Program-made: the position numbers and the translations under genes
In this document: piece by piece, positions 6,367 through 8,392 of the stretch
How the letters are laid out: every line of letters starts with the position of its first letter
How positions within the stretch are numbered: position 1 is the first letter of the stretch
The notes under the pieces: generated by a model
Told to the model about the DNA's origin: nothing
What the model saw: the letters and a program-made list of their open reading frames with translations, nothing else
Database searches by the model: none
NCBI GenBank assembly: GCA_002402945.1
Contig: DHGV01000114.1
Span: 1 to 8,392, forward strand
From: Pelotomaculum sp. UBA4789
GTDB taxonomy: Bacteria; Bacillota; Desulfotomaculia; Desulfotomaculales; Pelotomaculaceae
Length of the DNA: 8,392 bases
Reading direction: 5' to 3'

Positions 6367-7725
6367 CTACTTCTTCATCAGGTCCCGCCGGTCCATCACC
6401 CGATTGGCCTTGCCTTCGCTCCTGGGGATGGTCCTGGGCTCTACAAACTTGATCTTGACATTAATATTGAGGACGCTCAGAAGTTTATGGCGGATTCTGC
6501 TTTCCAGTTTTTCCAGCTGTTTTACCTCGTCGAAAAACATTTTTTCAGACAGTTCCACCCATATCTCAAGATCATCAAGATCGCCCTTGCGGTCAACCAC
6601 CAGGAGGTAATGCGGCTCGGTCTCGCCAAATTCAAGCAGGACACTTTCCACCTGGGATGGGAAGACATTGACGCCCCGGATGATCAGCATGTCATCGGTA
6701 CGGCCTGTTACCCTCTTCATCCGCATGTGGGTCCGCCCGCAGGCGCACTTTTCCGGGTGCAGGGTGGAAATATCCCGAGTGCGGTAGCGCAGCAGAGGAA
6801 TGCCCTCTTTCGTAATGGTGGTCAGTACCAGCTCGCCCCGCTGCCCGTATGGCAGCGCCTCGCCTGTATCCGGGTCGATGATTTCAGCGATAAAGTGATC
6901 CTCAAATATGTGGGAACCCTGCTTTGCCTGGCATTCCATCGCTACACCAGGACCCATAATTTCACTGAGCCCGTAGATATCCAGGGCGGTGATATCCATT
7001 TTTGACTCCAGCTGGCTCCTCATGTTCTCTGTCCAGGGTTCGGCTCCGAAAACACCGGCCCGGAGCGGCAGCTTTTTAAAATCAATTCCCGCCGCAATCC
7101 CTTCTTCTGCCAGGAAAAGCGCGTAAGAAGGCGTACAGGCAAGTATGGTCGTACCGAAATCCTGCATCAGCATCAGCTGCCTGGCGGTGTTGCCGCCGGA
7201 CATGGGCAACACGGCGGCGCCCAGGCGCTCAACCCCATAGTGGGTGCCAAGCCCGCCGGTGAAAAGGCCGTAGCCGAAAGCAACCTGGATAATGTCATTT
7301 TTGTCGCCGCCGGCCATAACCAGGCTGCGGGCAATCAGGTCAGCCCAGTTCGATATGTCCTTTTTGGTGTAGCCGACCACGGAAGGTTTTCCGGTGGTTC
7401 CGGAAGAGGCGTGCAGGCGGATGATCCTGTCCAGAGGAGCGGAAAAAAGCCCGAACGGATAATTGTCCCTGAGGTCCTGTTTGTAAATGAAGGGTAAATT
7501 CCTGATGTCACTCAGAGACTTAATATCTCCCGGCTCTATCCCCTTGTCTCTAAATGCTTTCTTGTAAAACGGTACGGCCCGGTAAACTTTTTTTACGGTT
7601 GTCTTCAGCCGTTCCAGCTGCAGCTGCTCAAGCTTTTCCCGGGTCATGGTTTCATGCTCGGGATCATAGTAAGCCATCCGTAATTTTTTACCTGGTGACT
7701 TTGGTGACTGAATCATTTTTAACAT
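6367..7725 (-). CDS. paaK: Phenylacetate-CoA ligase family protein (PaaK)
   Basis: A 452-aa cytoplasmic adenylate-forming enzyme. The family converts phenylacetate, or related aryl acids, with ATP and CoA into the acyl-CoA, AMP and pyrophosphate. Motifs: ATP-binding loop SSGTTGKPSVVGYT (107-120), YGLSEIMGPG (251-260), YRTRD (314-318), CACGR (327-331), the hinge-containing stretch VTGRTDDMLIIRG (339-351), and the C-terminal catalytic lysine region RSEGKANRV (K439). Length and motifs match intact PaaK. AGGAGG (7728-7733) sits only 2 bases from the ATG at 7725 and 11 from the ATG at 7716, so the true start may be 7716. The usual family N-terminus corresponds to the Met at residue 17, which has a poor ribosome site. 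It starts 11 bp after the livF remnant and is probably translated from the same message. In anaerobes PaaK often serves amino-acid fermentation with indolepyruvate oxidoreductase; no such genes are visible here. Benzoate or other aryl substrates remain possible. Confidence 0.92.
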   Translation of the reverse strand: MLKMIQSPKSPGKKLRMAYYDPEHETMTREKLEQLQLERLKTTVKKVYRAVPFYKKAFRDKGIEPGDIKSLSDIRNLPFIYKQDLRDNYPFGLFSAPLDRIIRLHASSGTTGKPSVVGYTKKDISNWADLIARSLVMAGGDKNDIIQVAFGYGLFTGGLGTHYGVERLGAAVLPMSGGNTARQLMLMQDFGTTILACTPSYALFLAEEGIAAGIDFKKLPLRAGVFGAEPWTENMRSQLESKMDITALDIYGLSEIMGPGVAMECQAKQGSHIFEDHFIAEIIDPDTGEALPYGQRGELVLTTITKEGIPLLRYRTRDISTLHPEKCACGRTHMRMKRVTGRTDDMLIIRGVNVFPSQVESVLLEFGETEPHYLLVVDRKGDLDDLEIWVELSEKMFFDEVKQLEKLESRIRHKLLSVLNINVKIKFVEPRTIPRSEGKANRVMDRRDLMKK

Positions 7726-7736
7726 TTCCTCCTGTC

Positions 7737-8270
7737 TTAAAGCGCCGCCGCGGGCTGCACAACTCTCGTGCGTCCCAGGTAGGCCTGCTGGACCCTGCTA
7801 TCCCCCATAATTTCCTGCGAACAGCCGCTCAAAACTATGCTGCCGCGTTCCATTACCAGAGCTCGGTCAGCCACTTTAAGCGCCGCGGCTGTATTCTGTT
7901 CCACCAGAACAATCGTCACCCCAGTCTTTTTTAGATTTGCCAGGGTGGACATGATTTCGCGCACTACCAGCGGGGCCAGCCCTACAGAAGGTTCATCGAG
8001 CAGCAGCCTGGGACGCGCCATCAGCCCGCGCCCGATAGCCAGCATCTGCTGCAAACCACCGCTCAGTGTACCGGCAGGATGGTTTTCCCTGCCTCTGAGA
8101 GCTGGAAACAGATCCAGAACATTTTCCATATCTATTATAACCTCATTCTTCTCAGAACGGTAGCGGTGATATGCGCCTAATAAAAGATTATCCTTCACAC
8201 TCAGGGAATTAAAAATTTCCCTGCGCTCCGGTACCAGGCTGATCCCCTGTTTTACCATATCCTGAATTCG
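7737..8270 (-). pseudogene. livF: 5'-truncated LivF-type branched-chain amino acid ABC transporter ATPase
   Basis: The C-terminal two thirds of a LivF ATPase. The frame matches from about IQDMVKQGISLVPERREIF (a position near residue 80 in the usual 237-aa protein) to the end. Present are the ABC signature LSGGLQQMLAIGRG, a Walker B region RLLLDEPSVGLAP and the LVEQN motif. Missing are about 80 N-terminal residues with Walker A. The first Met (8258) has no proper ribosome site, and the frame is closed upstream by a TAA at 8328-8330. No Walker A is found in the other minus-strand frames to the window end. Walker B has three leucines before DE where LivF normally has four, an apparent one-codon loss in a CTG run at 7998-8006. 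An intact LivF would drive leucine/isoleucine/valine or aromatic amino acid uptake with LivGHMK; this copy should not bind ATP. The left boundary of homology is judged by eye. Confidence 0.8.
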
Positions 8271-8274
8271 GATG

Positions 8275-8392
8275 TGTCCCCATTCCCCTGTCTGATTCCA
8301 TTCAACGATGGAAGCAACATGGGTAAATTATGGTCAAGCCATTTCCTGGAGTTTTCGGGCGGGTTTTAACCCGCCAATGTGCGGCTGAGGCC
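8275..8392. repeat. Repeat-derived sequence replacing the 5' part of livF, running off the window
   Basis: From about 8275 the sequence no longer reads as LivF in any frame. It contains GGGGAATGGGGACAC on the minus strand, a perfect stem-loop GGCGGGTT-TT-AACCCGCC (8358-8375), and CCCGCCAATGTGCGGCT (8370-8386). The last matches the segment starting at 6119 in the intergenic cluster apart from a 3-nt difference. A third stem starting GTGCGGCT (8379) is cut by the window end. It is probably the edge of a dispersed repeat or of a decayed transposable element. Confidence 0.6.

Noticed and set aside
8271..8392. Plus-strand frames at the right edge as a transposase fragment
   Set aside because: The frames are short and broken by stops, and no Y1 transposase motif (such as HxH) is visible. 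Only the repeat-like character can be supported.

Overview
The window looks like chromosomal DNA of an endospore-forming, probably anaerobic Firmicute, perhaps close to the Desulfotomaculum/Pelotomaculum group. The evidence is a PdaA-type spore-cortex deacetylase, strong AGGAGG-type ribosome binding sites, TTG starts, a PaaK-type aryl-CoA ligase next to a LivF-type ABC ATPase, and dispersed hairpin-rich intergenic repeats. The exact taxon is inferred. No rRNA, tRNA, CRISPR array or complete mobile element is visible.

Layout. Positions 1-78 hold nothing I can name. A pdaA-like gene (minus strand, 79-1041) and a membrane-bound PAS-GGDEF-EAL cyclic-di-GMP protein (plus strand, 1240-3312) diverge from a 198-bp intergenic region. 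The GGDEF/EAL gene converges with a three-gene minus-strand sulfur operon and overlaps its last gene by 6 bp. In transcription order the operon is: a CstB-like persulfide dioxygenase-sulfurtransferase (5849-4437), then two half-length YeeE/YedE membrane proteins (4399-3878 and 3864-3307). An AT-rich region at 5961-6032 with inverted and direct repeats lies upstream of the operon and probably contains its promoter and operator.

Positions 6041-6360 are a non-coding cluster of stem-loops and short direct repeats. After it comes a minus-strand unit of a 5'-truncated livF (7737 to about 8270) followed 11 bp later by paaK (7725-6367). The livF remnant lacks the Walker A half and has lost one residue in Walker B. 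Where its homology should continue, sequence of the same repeat family as 6041-6360 appears and runs to the window end.

How the genes may work together. The CstB-like enzyme would turn protein or low-molecular-weight persulfides into thiosulfate and related species. The paired YeeE/YedE proteins, each with one conserved cysteine motif, would move thiosulfate or another reduced-sulfur species across the membrane. PaaK would activate phenylacetate or a related aryl acid to its CoA thioester. Its livF neighbour suggests it once belonged to a branched-chain or aromatic amino acid uptake and fermentation cluster that repeats have since broken up.
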